A DNA stretch of 64,000 nt from Parelaphostrongylus tenuis. Taxonomy: Eukaryota > Nematoda > Chromadorea > Rhabditida > Metastrongylidae. The translations under genes were made by a program, and so were the position numbers. The stretch is from the NCBI GenBank assembly GCA_019055375.1, contig JAHQIW010007254.1, positions 1 to 64,000 of the forward strand. Reading direction: 5' to 3'. Position 1 is the first letter of the stretch. Each line of letters opens with the position of its first letter. The notes beneath the pieces were generated by a model. The model ran no database searches and was not told where the DNA came from. It saw only the letters and a list, made by a program, of their open reading frames with translations. This document shows, one piece after another, positions 11,690 to 24,600 of the stretch.

Positions 11690-12110
11690 TACGCATACAT
11701 TTATATATACTCATACGTGCACATACCGCTACAGACTTACTCACCATGCACTTACTTCTTATCACTTATATGAGCACACACATGGATAGATACGTGTACA
11801 TGCGTGCATACATAAACGCATCCATGTACACAACGGACATTTATATACAAATACATATTGCATACACATGCGCATGCATACAAATATATACATACATACA
11901 TACATACATACATATACATGCATACATACATACATTACATACATATATACATACATACATTCATACATACATACTATACATAGCATGCGTGTATACGTAT
12001 ATACGTATGTACACACTACAAGTATACATGCATCCATATATCAAATACATATATACATACATACGTATAAATCCATGCATTCATGTATATAAACATATAC
12101 ACACAACGCC
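11690..12110. repeat. (CATA)n-type tetranucleotide tract
   Basis: About 420 bp of imperfect CATA/TACA tetramers, cleanest at about 11888-11975. Both strands stay open because the repeat lacks stop codons in some frames. The 127- and 91-residue frames here, made of Tyr, Ile, His and Thr, or Tyr, Met, Cys and Val, are repeat artefacts. Confidence 0.95.
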
Positions 12111-12129
12111 ACACATGAGGTGTCCATGA

Positions 12130-15100
12130 GCGGATCGATCTAACCGCACGCAAACAAGGAGCGTGAGTCCGTGTTCTTTGAGTTTTGACAAATGAGGCTC
12201 TCTCAAAGGCAAATGCATTCACACAACCGTAGTTCTCTTAGCCTGTATATCATATGAGTTCTCATCATTCGTTTAGGACACAGTGCATTACATGTCCATA
12301 TTGAAATTTTTTCTTATATCATATAGGAGTATAGATAGTGAAGGTTCTGAACGTTTCGAACTGTCCGAACTCTACTGAATCCCTATGATGCGTAAGTATT
12401 TGGGATTGTGATTATAACCAGACTGAATGCAGATTTTTTGTTTCATACTTTTACATCGATTGTTAAACCCTTATTCTATGCCCAAATCATAAACGTTTAT
12501 GACGTTCTCTCTATACAAGCATTCAATTTACACACTGTTCCCGACTAAATATGTTTCACTATTTTGTTGAAAATCAACTCAAATACTCTTTTGATGTAGT
12601 AATTATAATGTATTCATAACGATACTTTGACGCAAAATTAATGTGTGTGTGTGAGTGGTTACTACGAATGTTTATCATCACCGTCATCACTGGCAGCACG
12701 TGACGGAAGCAGCGGTGTTTCTGACGAAAACGCTTCAGGTCGATTAGGTCTATGAAGTATGATCATGACTTGTTAATCTTATAAACGTGTCTTAGCTACT
12801 ACTTGCAATGAGAACATAAGTTATGATGTGACTGAGAATTCAAAACTGACCTAACATTAAGTGCCCGTTGTTCTTAATTTACTCCCAAGCCTAGTAAACC
12901 CTGAAATCGAAAGGCCTTTGATGTTGAACATAGCGTAAGTCACGAAAAAATCATCGGAGAACTCGCAAAAATATTCGTGTTGAATGCTGTTCTCCTCGTA
13001 ATATACTTTGATATCAAATGAGCATTTATGAAGCAGCAGACTAAGATGTCCGTAACTTGACATCATAGTAATACTTACATAAAAGTCTCTTGTAGCGGCC
13101 TCTTTCGTTATAAATGGATGGAAACACTGCATTTAATTTTGTCAGCAGAATACGTGTTGATCTTAACAGGTTTCTGCGTCAACCTTCACCCCAGCCAAAG
13201 AGACTTTTCTTCACTTTGAAAAGATTTACGCTGTAGTTTTGTCCAACTAACTTTGTTTTCTTCGCGTTTCTGTTCTTGCTCAAGTTTCTCATTGATGAAG
13301 TTACTAATGGTGAGAACAGAAAAAACATCGATTCTGACTGAACAAACAGAGCTTGTGAGAAAGTCTGCAACGCCATTCCATTGCCTCCATTAAAAAAAAC
13401 AATGGTAGATTCTCAACGTCCACATGAAATTATCTTAGGAGCAATCAAAAGCAAAGTCATCTATGTTTTCGCTGCGACACGAGAGCGAAACGAAAACAAT
13501 TCAGGTGTTTCGTGCTATACCGAACATCGAGGATTGGGAAGGCTGCTGTATTTAGCAATATGTCGAAAAATATTCGATAGGACCATCATAGCCTCTGAAA
13601 AAGAATTGCATAAGACTCATTAATAACTAAGCTTCCCGAATGTCAAGCGCACACCTAGAAAAGGCGCTGCCTCTTTGGACATATGTCTTCAAAAATCCGA
13701 TGCGAAGAATATTCTACTTTCCATGTCTTCGTAGGGAACAAGATAGAGTGGATATATTCGATATGTGTTAACGACGAATCAACGTTACTTGGCTTAAACT
13801 TAAGGTTTATATGTCCACGACGTCGACTCAAACATATTCTTGCTGAATGCTATTCTTTGTGTAATGTAGTGTATCAAATGAGTGTTTATGAATGAATATT
13901 AATCTTTTTTTACCTTGGTCATGTTCAACTACTGGTGTCAGAACGTACTATAAATAGAACAAAATGAGCAGAAGGAATCATAGATTACGATTGCACTGAT
14001 CAAATTACATTTCTCACTTTTAAATTCTTTCGTGTTTTTCACAAGTTGTTCTCTGTTTTGATCTTCTTAATACAAAACGAACAAGCGGAGTATCACGCGC
14101 TACTTGTTATATGCCGAAGTTCAACAAAGTCACAAGAATTTGTGCACGAGATATTTTTGATGGAACTCATGACTTCTGAGTTGGGATCACAATTGCAACG
14201 TTTAGGAAAAGGGACAAGGCTAGTAGGAGTTGCATCTTAGTCTGGATACACATTAGTATGTATAGCCTTGAGTATATTAAGATATGAACAGGACTCGCAA
14301 TCTCAGCTGAGCTTCGAATCCGCGTGATTACGTTTTCGGATGCTCATGTGCTATCCACTGCACCAACCCAGGTCTCTAATTCACCTTTCTCTCAGCCATG
14401 ACTTCGTTTCGGATTCTTGTAGTTGTGCTTCACGTCATGATTTGTCACAAAATTGAATAGGAAGGTTTAAACATAATAGTATCTCTGAAACCTTAGGTGA
14501 GGTAATATCACTTTGTGTGAGACATTCAACGCTTATACGTTTACGTAACAGTTGTTATCAGTTGATGTGTGTTTAAGACGACAGTGCCAGGAACGTTTAT
14601 TGAAAAATTCTGGTTTATGCTGTTGGTTCGTCAAGAATGTCGAGGAATGACTCACTTCTATTCACACAATCGTATTCTCCACTTCATCAGTCATTAGATC
14701 GTTTTTAATAGTGTCATTGCCATATTCGGATACGGTAAACGGAAGGTTTTCACATTGTTCTCCATATTAAATTTCAATCACGACGACTTCATTCAGTGAT
14801 TCCGGTGGCTAGTGCTCATGTTTCACCGAGTAATAAGAATGGAAATCCTCTTTTGTAGATATGATGTTCTACCAGTTGGTATCATATTGATACATGACAA
14901 TCATTCTTTCTGCTTTTTGTTTTCTGTTGCGATTGTTATGTCGTTTATTTTATATTGTAAGCAACGTTTTTCATGACTAATACGTTCAGTAGTCATATGA
15001 AAAATTGCAAATGTTAGAGAAAGCGACGATGAATGTGTAGAGTAAAGCGGGCTATTAAGCTGTAAATGTAAATAAACAGTATATATTACTCACTTGTCGA

Positions 15101-15740
15101 TATCACTGACGCTCTTTGCCATCATTTTGACAACATTCCAGCCAAACCCAGCTAGTATAGGGAGTTTTCTACCGATTAATCACTGTTCAAATATTTTGTT
15201 CTAGTCCACTTGCCAACTGCACTTTATATTTCTTTTTTTTATTACGAGTGTGTTGCATATTTCTTCGTCATACATACAAATTGAGCAATTCTCGCTGAAC
15301 ATTGAAGAGGCATAGTACCTATCCGGAAAGTACTACCAGAAGCGAACGAGAGGCGACGTCTTACGTATATCCTGCGATCCAGCGATCTGCTCTGCCCACT
15401 TATAAACAAACGCAACAATCTAGTTATCGTCACCCCATTCAATCTCCTATCTCTTCTGATATCTTCACTGGTCGCTGGTGTTCACGTTGTGTTTCTTTCT
15501 AACATTTTTCCACTAACGCTTCTTAGCCCTAACTCACGTATTAGACCGCTAAAATAGTCTCTGAAGTTTAGACACCCTCACTTCTAAATTTTTAGTCCTG
15601 CTTTCCATTAGTTTTTACTTAATTAACGAAGTTTTCATTCGCTCTTTGAAGTCATATAAAAAAATTAAATTAAAAAGTAAATAGCTAAAAATCCGTAAAT
15701 TGCTCTTCTTGAGCATAACACCACGACAGTAACGCAGTGC
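12130..15740. other. gene-poor stretch with a local repeat pair
   Basis: No gene is recognised. Two segments (about 12971-13031 and 13833-13892) are related direct copies sharing ATATTC-TG-TGAATGCT...ATCAAATGAG...TTTATGAA. A tRNA-like sequence lies at 14296-14385. Confidence 0.45.
14296..14385 (-). repeat. tRNA-derived sequence
   Basis: On the minus strand an A-box-like block (TTGGTGCAGTGGATAGCAC) is followed by a B-box-like block (GCGGATTCGAAGC) at tRNA-like spacing. The acceptor halves do not pair well, which favours a tRNA-derived SINE or a tRNA relic. Confidence 0.5.
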
Positions 15741-15756
15741 TAGAGAATTCGAATTG

Positions 15757-15770
15757 ATTGCGTGTGTATG

Positions 15771-15801
<31 letters not shown>

Positions 15802-15864
15802 GTGTGTGTGAGTGAGTGTGTGTGTGTGGTGTGTGTGTCTGTGTCTATCTGTGTGAGTGTGTGT

Positions 15865-15917
<53 letters not shown>

Positions 15918-16165
15918 CTGTCTGTATGTATGTGAGTGTGTGTGCCTGTGTGTATGTGTGTGTGAGTGAGTGCGTGTCTGTCTGTGTCTGTGTGTATGTG
16001 TGTGTGAGTGTGTGTGTGTGTCTATCTGTGTCTGGATGTATGTGAGTGTGTGTGTGTCTGTGTATGTGAGTGTGTGTGTCTGTGTGTATGTTTGTGTATG
16101 AGTGAATGTGTGTGTGTGAGTGTGGGTGTGTGTGTGGTATGTGTGTGTGTGTGTGAGCGTGTGTA
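15757..16165. repeat. long interrupted (GT)n tract
   Basis: About 400 bp of alternating GT with scattered GTCT, GTAT and GAGT interruptions. The 190-residue His/Thr frame on the minus strand and the Cys/Val frames on the plus strand come entirely from the repeat. Confidence 0.97.
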
Positions 16166-16179
16166 CGTAGAGTTTATTC

Positions 16180-18660
16180 AAAGTCAATGGTGTAGCTTAA
16201 TACTGATATATATTGCGATATGAATCATACATGACTCATCGTATGAGCGCAGGGGGAATAGAGATGATATGACACAGCTTCATATCGCAACTGATTCAGT
16301 CGCTACCACGCAAAGCAATGGAACCCTGTCCATTCATTCATGCAACTTTTTGGTGTATTTTGTCAATTTTTTAACAGCAGTTGTCATGGAAGTCGTCCTA
16401 AAATCCAGTAACCTGTAGAATACTTGATGATCCCTATTATAAACCACTAATCAGAGCGCAAAATTTTATAGCTAGAGTTTTAGTTTCGGGAAAAGTTCTT
16501 ATGCTCCATCAATGTCCGTTTGTAGGGAGATTATTGTCCCGAAATGTCCACTTCTCGGCGCAAGTCATAATGCAATTAGTGAAATGGACTCTTTTTATTC
16601 CCTCAAAAAAGCATTGTACGCATTTCGTAACAAGGTCGCGAGTAGCTTTTAGAAGGTCAACTTCCATTACTGCCTCTGGATGGTCGTTGTCGGAATGGTG
16701 TTGACACATACACCCACGACTTTTCCCTAATCAAGGCTTGCATTTTCAGTGTGAAACTTTGTGTATTTTCTGCATACTGTTTTCGGAATTACTCTAGGTG
16801 TTTTCTTTGATGATACCTTGAAATGTGTTGCGACGGTGGTATGTGCCGGCTCAAAATTTTGGAATAAATTGATATTAATTTTTTTTTGCTTAGTAAATAA
16901 TTTCAATCTCTCTAAATCTGTTATATATAATCACTATACTAAAACAACTTGATAGATATTAGTAAATTTTATCTAGTCATAAGAACAGTTATATCCTGAG
17001 AGTAGCTAGGCACAATGTAGAGGTTGCCATCTTGATCCCGCTTTACTTGCCTCACTACGTCATTTTGTAATTGCTAACATATTTACGTTCGTATATGTGA
17101 CATACGACTTCTATGCGATGTAAAGTTTCCGTCTGAAAAAGCAAATCTTCTTCAAACTTCCTGTTCTTGCTTTGAAGTGAAGTTTACTATTTTGAATGAA
17201 CACCATCAGATTCTAAAATGGTTTAGCAAGAGAACGAATGCTTCTTATTCAATCAAGATAAGGTTCTGATTATCTGAGGTCTACAAGCCGTTGTCGTTCA
17301 TTTTTTCTTTTTTCCTCATAGAAGCTCATATTTTAACTCGTATCAGCTAGAAAAAGAAAGATCGCAAAAAAAGTATATGTTTGAAAACACTCATTAAAAC
17401 GCGATATACAATGGGTATTTATTACACGAATGCTGTAATTCCATATCAATAACAACGCATAGGGAGACAACATCATCACTTTCTGGGTGAAAGAAATCCC
17501 ACGTTTTCAATTAAGCCGTAATTAGGTTGTACAAGTTTTAATATTCAGTGACTAACGTTCCAGCGATCTTTGAAATTTAAGCGTTTTATTATATTTTCTC
17601 TTCATGCGATCCGGCAGATCTGACATTCGCATCTATCCGTGAGTGTCCCAACACTTTCATCTGACTCGTTTCGTAGCACCATCGTCCATGAAGACGTTTC
17701 CAGCCTTGTGCGGGTTGTTCGGGTGTTGCTTGAAGATTATTCTTTGGTCATGAATGTCATGGACCGCTCGTTGAGTCGATTCCCTTGGAGTCCTAAGATA
17801 GTCGAGTTAGAGAGTATTTACTTGGATTTTGGAAAGTTACTTTTTCTCGGACAAATCTGGCGTCAATTTTTTGATCAGGAGGAATGATGGTTGATGAGTC
17901 TGGTTCGGAGTCGGATTAGCACCGTGCTTGCAATGATCGCTGTCAATAGCACTCCACTCTGCTCTCTGGGATGTAATGCTATTAGCCGTATCTCTACTAA
18001 TTGATGAATATTTTGTGAATTCAATAGGAACCTAATTTATAGGTTAGGTGAAATATTTATCTTTCAATTAGCACTTACGCTTACCCCTTTGAAGAAGACG
18101 TCCACTTGTATCTGAACCACATACAAGAATGGGCCTCACTTAGATTACAAACTTAATCTAACATAAAACTAGAAGTGTAGTATGATGGCAAAACTTGCCT
18201 TTTCTATTTTTTATCTGAAATTTTGAAATTTATCCAGAATGCCTTAAAGTTACTGTGAGTAGATGCTATTCCTGAGCCATGATCGTGATTGTCTCAAAGC
18301 TATTATAGGTATGCATTTTGTGACTTGCACTTCCTAACAAGTTCAAAGCGAAATTTTAGCAAAAAAATACTATTTTAGAACATTTATGTACGCTTTTTGA
18401 AGAGTAGATGAAATTTACTTTTATGTGTCCGTGGATTTTTCAACTTTTCGGAGATTTAGTTTTATTGGGAGGAACGAAGAAAAAGTAATAAGAAGAACAT
18501 AAGGATTAGCATATGTTTTTTATCACAAAGGTTTGATTTTTGATTTTTATGCTAAGTTGTGGTCTCGGTGTTGGTAAATGTAAAACCAAGCTGAATATTG
18601 ATAAAAAGTTGAAAAATGTGAAATAAACAAGATTTATGGAACGATATCATTAGCGATAAC
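16180..18660. other. no gene recognised
   Basis: AT-rich sequence with short frames. The frame at 17639-17887 is uninterrupted for 82 codons but has no recognisable motif and no clear splice context. Confidence 0.4.
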
Positions 18661-18665
18661 AAATA

Positions 18666-19253
18666 AGGTCGTTCCATAAATTGCGTCACTAGGAAAATAA
18701 ACACCAAATTTATTAACCAGGAGTAGTTAAAGCCGCACTATTTCGGTATCGTTCAATTGCCCACTTTCTTATGAACATTTTGACATACAGCTTGCCTATA
18801 CTTACTTGAAGATAGAGCTGTCGTGGGAACAAATTTATTTGCTACTCATACATGAATGGCGCGTAGGGGAAAACGCTAGTGAAGCGGCGCTCAAGATTAA
18901 GGAGCTTTTTGTGGACGGCCCTAGTGCGGCTGATCTTCCAGAATCTTCTCTCCAGCTTTGAACTTCGCGAATCACTTCCTAGCCGTCGTTTCTGTAGCCG
19001 TATCATCGCCCCAACTTGCACTAATTTTGCACGCTGCTTTTCTGATAATTTACCCTTACGTGCCATTCGTACATGAGCAGCAAATAAGTTTACACCCGAG
19101 ACAGTTGTCTCCAAGTAAGTATAGGCAAGTCCTATACCAAAGTGTTCGCAAGAAAATACGTAGTGAAACGATTTTGAAATCATGCAGTCTTAATTCCTTC
19201 CATTCAATAAATTTAGCGTTTTTTTCTGTAGTGCCAAAACGTATGGAACGACC
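18666..19253 (-). mobile_element. non-autonomous Tc1-like element with nested inverted repeats
   Basis: The outer ends are inverted copies starting GGTCGTTCCATA (18666 onward, and ending at 19253), flanked by TA on both sides, the Tc1/mariner target. A second pair of inverted arms lies inside (about 18788-18850 and 19071-19135, sharing TTGCCTATACTTACTTG and TTATTTGCT-CTCAT). Between them the minus strand reads MARKGKLSEKQRAKLV, which resembles the N-terminal DNA-binding end of a Tc1-like transposase, followed by a basic stretch. No catalytic domain is present, so the copy is a deletion derivative. Confidence 0.7.
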
Positions 19254-19536
19254 TAAAGTTATAGCTGTGTTAGAAAATTATACAGTCTATTTTGAACGTA
19301 GTCATTCGTTTATTGCTTTCGCGTCGCTCACATCCCCCATATGGCATTAGTGAGCGATTTCATCATTTCTTAGAACTTGGCTAAGTCATTAGAATTTTGC
19401 GAACATTGTTTAGATTTTTGTATTCCAAGACTCGCTAATTATCTATCAGCTATGACATCATCGTCTTAATCTGTTGTCGTTTGCTGCTATGGGTAACTAA
19501 GCCCTGTCATGACGTTTATAATTTATTCCTCAGAGA

Positions 19537-19546
19537 GTATTTTCAG
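19537..19546 (+). promoter_or_regulatory. splice acceptor before the start codon (likely trans-splice site)
   Basis: A GTATTTTCAG acceptor lies five bases upstream of the LITAF-like start codon. Such a placement is usual for spliced-leader addition in nematodes. A conventional 5' UTR intron is the alternative. Confidence 0.5.
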
Positions 19547-19551
19547 TTGAC

Positions 19552-21172
19552 ATGTCTGAGCCACCTCCAGCATATGAGGGTGAGCTTTGAGCTTTGATTT
19601 TTCAAATGCCATTCTTTTTCCTTCTTATAGCGACACTGAAAGAAATTATCACTCTGTAAAAACTCATTTCATATTACACTTTTCTCACGAACTTTATCAT
19701 CACCTTAAGGAGTCCTTCAACGTTCATAGTACTTTACAGGTCAAAGCCTATCTACTTTTTTCATTTTTTCTCTTATTCATGAGATTAGTTTAGGATGACA
19801 AGTTTGAGTAATGTTTCAGCAACATATAGTAGTGTACAGATGTAGTTATGAATTTATTTAGTAGTGGAAAATGCTAATCTGTCGTCGGATACGAAAAAGC
19901 ACGCCACTGCTCCTGAAATATCGGCATCCGCACCTGAGCACACGTATGCAACTGGAAATTTCCCTCCGTCACCTTTGCAACCAGGTACGATCTAACCAAA
20001 TATCTCTACACTAGTTTTGCTTTTCATGTGACGGGATTTTTTGTTGGCATTCACTTCACAACTCAGTATTTGCTGAAGAACAAGCGATATCTAAATGTGC
20101 GCACTGAAGCAACTGAATTTTAATGATTTTGATATAGCATTCATAATATATCTTAGCGAATTTTCGAACCCATGTCGTTGATATATGAGACGCGTGTGAT
20201 CAAACTTGTCCTGCAGTACACTCAGGGTTGTTCCCTTTTAATATTAAGTCCAGTTTAGGAAAGCAAATTCCTGTTATCTAAAAAACTAGAAGTAACTGCA
20301 TAATTATTTTATAGTTTAAAAGGAGGGTCTCAAGTCACTGTATTGTAAAGTTTCTGGAATTTTTTAGGCAAGAGTAAACTACACGACAAAGTGTTTTGTG
20401 ATAGCTATGAACTCGTATTTTTGAATTTCAACAGGTGTACCGATCTACACAGGAAATCCGATAGTGGTGACTACGATAGCATTCAACGAAAATCCAATGT
20501 CAATGGTTTGTCCGCATTGTCACCATCAGGTGTGCTTGCAGTACCATACTATTTAAAAATATTCTTTTTTTGATCTCATTAGTCCTGGTAAAGTTAGTGG
20601 TATGTTGTCAATCTATAGATTAATGTTGTATGTAGAAGTATTTACCTGGTACAAAACCGTCTCGTTACAATAAAGCATCTTCTGATATCTTCATACTTAG
20701 TTCTGTTTATTTTTACAGATTGTATCGAGAATTTCACCAAAGAGCGGACTTCTCACATGGGTACTATGTGGCGGATTGGCACTATTTGGGTATGATTGAT
20801 TCATATCATCTATCTAAAGGCTCACTTTTATGTAGAATATGTCAGAATAGTTTAGAATTCTCGCAGTGTGTTCTTTGTATCAAATACCTTTGATCTCTCT
20901 TTTTTAAATACGGAGCAAATGCATTTTATTGCATTTTCTAGATGTTGGTGCTGTTGTTGCATACCGTTTTGCGTGGATTCATGTCAGGTATGGACTTAAA
21001 GGATGTTTTTCTTTACTTCAGTTCTTGAAACCAAAGTTGTTTTCTAACAAATTGCTTCTCTCGCGGAAATACCAAAATTACAAATGCATTGTCTGACGTG
21101 CATTTGTTTCAGGATACCGAACACCATTGCCCTAACTGTGGCAAGCTTTTGGGAACTTACAGAAGAATATGA
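19552..21172 (+). CDS. LITAF-domain protein, six exons
   Basis: The coding exons are 19552-19579, 19862-19984, 20435-20529, 20719-20789, 20942-20987 and 21113-21172. All introns are GT...AG and all phases agree, giving 140 residues. The protein starts MSEPPPAYEG, a proline-rich N-terminus with a PPxY-type motif that in this family recruits WW-domain ubiquitin ligases or ESCRT partners. The LITAF domain follows: CPHC (Cys76, Cys79), a hydrophobic and cysteine-rich membrane-inserting segment (GLLTWVLCGGLALFGCWCCCC), then HCPNCGKLLG (Cys127, Cys130). The two CxxC knuckles bind one zinc ion. LITAF-like proteins sit on the cytosolic face of late endosome and lysosome membranes. The length is typical of the family. 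No close poly(A) signal AATAAA was seen. The exon structure is a reading of the DNA; the function comes from the family. Confidence 0.92.
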
Positions 21173-21744
21173 ATCGATTGACTGTTTCTGCTTGTTTGTT
21201 TATTTGTTGAACCTTGGTTGATATTTTCTCTCGAGGATTTAATCACAAACAAGAAAACTTGCACTGCGCAGATTGTGGTCTGATATTTGATTCGGCGTTA
21301 TTCTCACCTCAGAATTTTCTAATATCACCACCAACCGTTCACATCTTTTCCTACCTGATCATAATATTTGTTACGTGTTTTAAACCGTCGCTTAACACTT
21401 GTTAATGAATGGAGGCGAATGAAGTCTCATAGTCTTTCTGCTTTGTCTGAAAAAGACTCATTTCTTTGAAGTACCCTGACGAGTTGTTGTCAGAGGTACA
21501 GTTTAGCAATACATGCAATGTCACTGGTTCGTCCACATAGCGCTCAATCAAACCTCCCATCGTATTGTCAGTTAGACAATTTGGCACCAAACTTGACGTG
21601 AAAAATCAACTTCCGTCTTTGAACGCAGACGAATGTCTGTGGAGAAGAGCCGAAAACGTTGTAGAAGATGTATCACAGAGTATATAGCTCTCCTTGCTTA
21701 TCAAACCCTGAGAGGTGTTTTGTGTATCTGACTTGATCAAGCAT

Positions 21745-21965
21745 CGTTAGAGGTGATTGGATGCATATCTGGCCTTTATACTAACTTATGGTGGCCTACC
21801 GAAGTATAAACTTTGTATAGCTGCTCTATCGCGAAAGTCTAGCACCAATTCGCCGACCCTTGAGAGATGAAAAGTTTGGCGAGTGTTAGGAACGATCGAA
21901 CTACCAACCTCGTGTGTGCTGCAGAGCACCTTAACTACCGAGCCGCATAGGCCCTTTCTCCGTAG
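21745..21965 (-). repeat. tRNA-headed SINE, family with 30.8 and 50.0 kb
   Basis: The plus-strand body shares TGGTGGCCTACCGA, CAGTGCTGCTAT-like and GATGAAA-GTTTGG-GAG blocks with 30785-30955 and 49955-50165. On the minus strand the end at about 21960 reads GGCTCGGTAGTTAAGGTGCTC (A-box-like), followed by GAGGTTGGTAGTTCGATCG (B-box-like). It is therefore a tRNA-derived SINE read from the minus strand. Confidence 0.65.
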
Positions 21966-22424
21966 AGTTAATTGGCAGTTTAACTCATGCATTGCTTCCA
22001 CAGAGTCTATTTGTTCCTCTTTCGAGCGAGTCTTCTTGCAATAATCATGTGGCATGGTATTAAAAGGACAGATCTCTTCCGGTCAATCAGGGTTTTACAC
22101 CTACACTTAATAAGCTATCGGTTGATTACAAAAGTGCAGAAAAAAGCTTCTGTGCAATATTACGTTTATATATTATAAACTTATTTATTATTCTTGATTA
22201 TTTGTTATTATTTATTTGTTTGTATGTTATTCATCCATTTATCTTTCATTTCTACTTGTGCACTATTCATTTGCATGTTCAGCTTATGAATATAATCCAC
22301 ATTATGTAACATAAATACACCATTTAAATAGATAGATAAATCAATAACTAATTAAGTAAATAGATAAAAAGAATGAATAAATATTTAAAATACTTAATTA
22401 ATCAATTATAGTATATGTATGCAA

Positions 22425-22600
22425 TGCGATGCACGTGTTTCGGCCTTTTAGCGTCTCCAAAAGAAAAACCAGCCTTGAGCAATCGACTGTTAATCGCTGT
22501 AATGTCCGGTAATCATGTCACCGGACATGCGGTGATATGTTATCACTGCCTTGAGTGAAGTGAATTTTCACTTTACGTGAGGCAGTGCAACATGTTCGTC
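22425..22600. repeat. structured segment with strong hairpins
   Basis: Inverted repeats are packed closely here. ATGTCCGGT (22502-22510) and ACCGGACAT (22520-22528) form a perfect 9-bp stem with a 9-nt loop. AGTGAA and TTCAC repeats follow between paired GCCT and AGGC ends (about 22549-22586). On the minus strand at about 22425-22455 a GGCCGAAACACGTGCATCG segment resembles the 3' half of the hammerhead motif seen elsewhere in the window. No gene is evident. Confidence 0.45.
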
Positions 22601-22964
22601 GACTAATCCTTCGTATAGGAGGGTTCTCGTCGAAAGGGGTTGGCTCAGAAGAAGACATCGTGCAACTGACGAGGCTGCAAGGCCGAAATACATGTATTTC
22701 ATTGTATAAATGCCTAAAAAACCTCATGAGAGGCTTCAAAAATGCATTGTCAGACTATATCATTTTGAGCGAGGTCTGAAAAAAAACAATCGAATATCAA
22801 GGAAATATGCACATAGTTCATATTTACACAAGGACTTTGGCGGAGGAAAATAAACCAAAGGAATTGAAAATGTGGAATTCGGGTTCTGAAGTTTTAAGTA
22901 CCGAAATTTGTGCGTAACGGTGATGTTTGCACACAAGGACATCTGGCCGTTAAATACTGTCGAT

Positions 22965-23260
22965 GGTCTCAGTTACTCGTTACACTAGTATAGATGCGCT
23001 TGAAACGGCTTTGACACACGCTTGGAACGAAATTACGGCGGAAACGTATACCAGCATCGTTGGGAATTTTAGCAAGCGACTTCGTATATGAGTAGAGGCC
23101 ATAGGAGGCATTGTTGAGAATTTGATATAAACATCCTCGTTTATTGCTACAATTGTTGATCTAATAAACGTGATCGTTTCTTTAGTTGATTGAAGTAATT
23201 TCCTATACAGTATTGTCTACTGTTGAAATATTTGGAAATAAATTACCAGAACTTTTCGCA
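22965..23260 (+). mobile_element. Tc1/mariner-superfamily C-terminal relic
   Basis: This nucleotide sequence parallels 6735-6970 plus 7390-7440. It includes ACTAGTATAGA-G-GCT, GGAACGAAATTACGG-GGAAAC, AGCATCGTTGG and the tail TCTACTGTTGAAATAT. It is an older copy of the same transposase 3' end, with stops in all frames. Because it lacks the hammerhead repeat, it serves as an empty-site reference for the insertion at 6975-7385. Confidence 0.65.
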
Positions 23261-24310
23261 CCCAGTATATGATGACTGAACACGAGATGCTTGCACAATT
23301 ATATATGAATTCCACTTATAGTCGCATCTATAAGATTATATAGCACTGAGAAAGAAGTAATGTTACCACAAAAGAATTGAAACACCCAGGAACTTTTGTA
23401 CACCTAAATAGAACTTTGGGAAAAAAGTGAGGCTGCTGCAAGAGCCACTTTGGTTTAATGTGCGAATGAAATTTCGAAATCGTCTGTTGCTAAATTTGCG
23501 AAATCGAATTGTTTGTTCACATGCTTTCTAATATTTGCTTTTTGTGACGAAAAGCTTCATCATGTCATAAGGTCTGGAAACTTAGCGATAATGCAAACTT
23601 CCTCTAAGTTTGAAAAGGGATTTGACGTTCTAGTTTTTATTTACCCGCTTATTTTTGCAATAATCTTCCATACACTAAGCGAATAACAGCACTTCTTACC
23701 CCTTAATCGTTGCGGTGTATCTGTCACTTACGATGCCCCTTAGATTTGGGTGTGTATCTGAATGTTATTTGGAGGGTTTTCTCGTCTCCGTGATTGATAC
23801 TGCATGCTGGGTAAAATTCTTTCCTCTGAGTAACCGCGCTACGGAACTCACAGATCTCCAAGACGTGCTATGCTAATGCTTTTGTGAATGGAAGAAGGAT
23901 TTTTCAAACAAGTATGTTGCTGATTTAGATACTTCTGCTGCATACAAGGTTTTGAAATGGTGAGTACTATGCATGAGCTGCATATCACGTCAAAACACTG
24001 CTCCTCCAACATTTCAATAAGAAAAAATTTTACGAAAGAGAGTTACACAAAAATTATATTCAAATTCATAGTTGCTTCATGGAAACTAGAAAAAATGATG
24101 TTTCAGCAGATAGGCTCTGTAATGGCTTTCTTTTACAAGCGGTTTTTGTTTTTAATTTTATGTAAAACACATATACCAGCAACACCAATTCTTAAGACTT
24201 GTATAATTTTCCGTACTTAGAGAAAAAAAGCTGTGAATTTACGTATTATTCGAAGAGATATACGAATCATTGTTTGGTTACTGTTCCGACCATGTAGACA
24301 GGGCAGATGT

Positions 24311-24600
24311 TTTAGGCTTAGGCTTAGGCTCGGACTTAGATTTAGGCTTACTAGGCTTAGGCTAGAGCTTAGGTTCAGCTTAGGCTTACTAAGGTATAGG
24401 CTTAGGCTTAGACTTGATGGGTTCAAGCTGAAGCTTAAGCCTGACCTTGGGCTTAAGCTTAGACTTAGACTTAGGCTTTTGTTAAAGCTTAGGGCTATTA
24501 TGCTTGGGCTCAGGCTTACGCTTCGACTGAAGAGGCTTATTCCTAGATATAATAGGCTTTGGCTTAGATTTAGCCCTAAGCTTAGTCTTTGGAGTAGCCC
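24311..24600 (+). repeat. interstitial nematode telomere-like (TTAGGC)n block
   Basis: About 290 bp is built from TTAGGC and close variants (CTTAGA, TTAAGC, ACTAGGC), all on the plus strand. It starts with three near-perfect units and decays to the right. TTAGGC is the telomere repeat of most nematodes. The 131-residue Leu/Arg-rich frame here is the translation of this hexamer, not a gene. Confidence 0.85.

Noticed and set aside
11529..12222. Several open frames of 60-130 residues on both strands
   Set aside because: They translate the TA and CATA microsatellites (runs of Tyr, Ile, His, Thr or Tyr, Met, Cys, Val).
15615..16223. 190-residue His/Thr-rich frame and Cys/Val-rich frames
   Set aside because: They are translations of the interrupted (GT)n tract.
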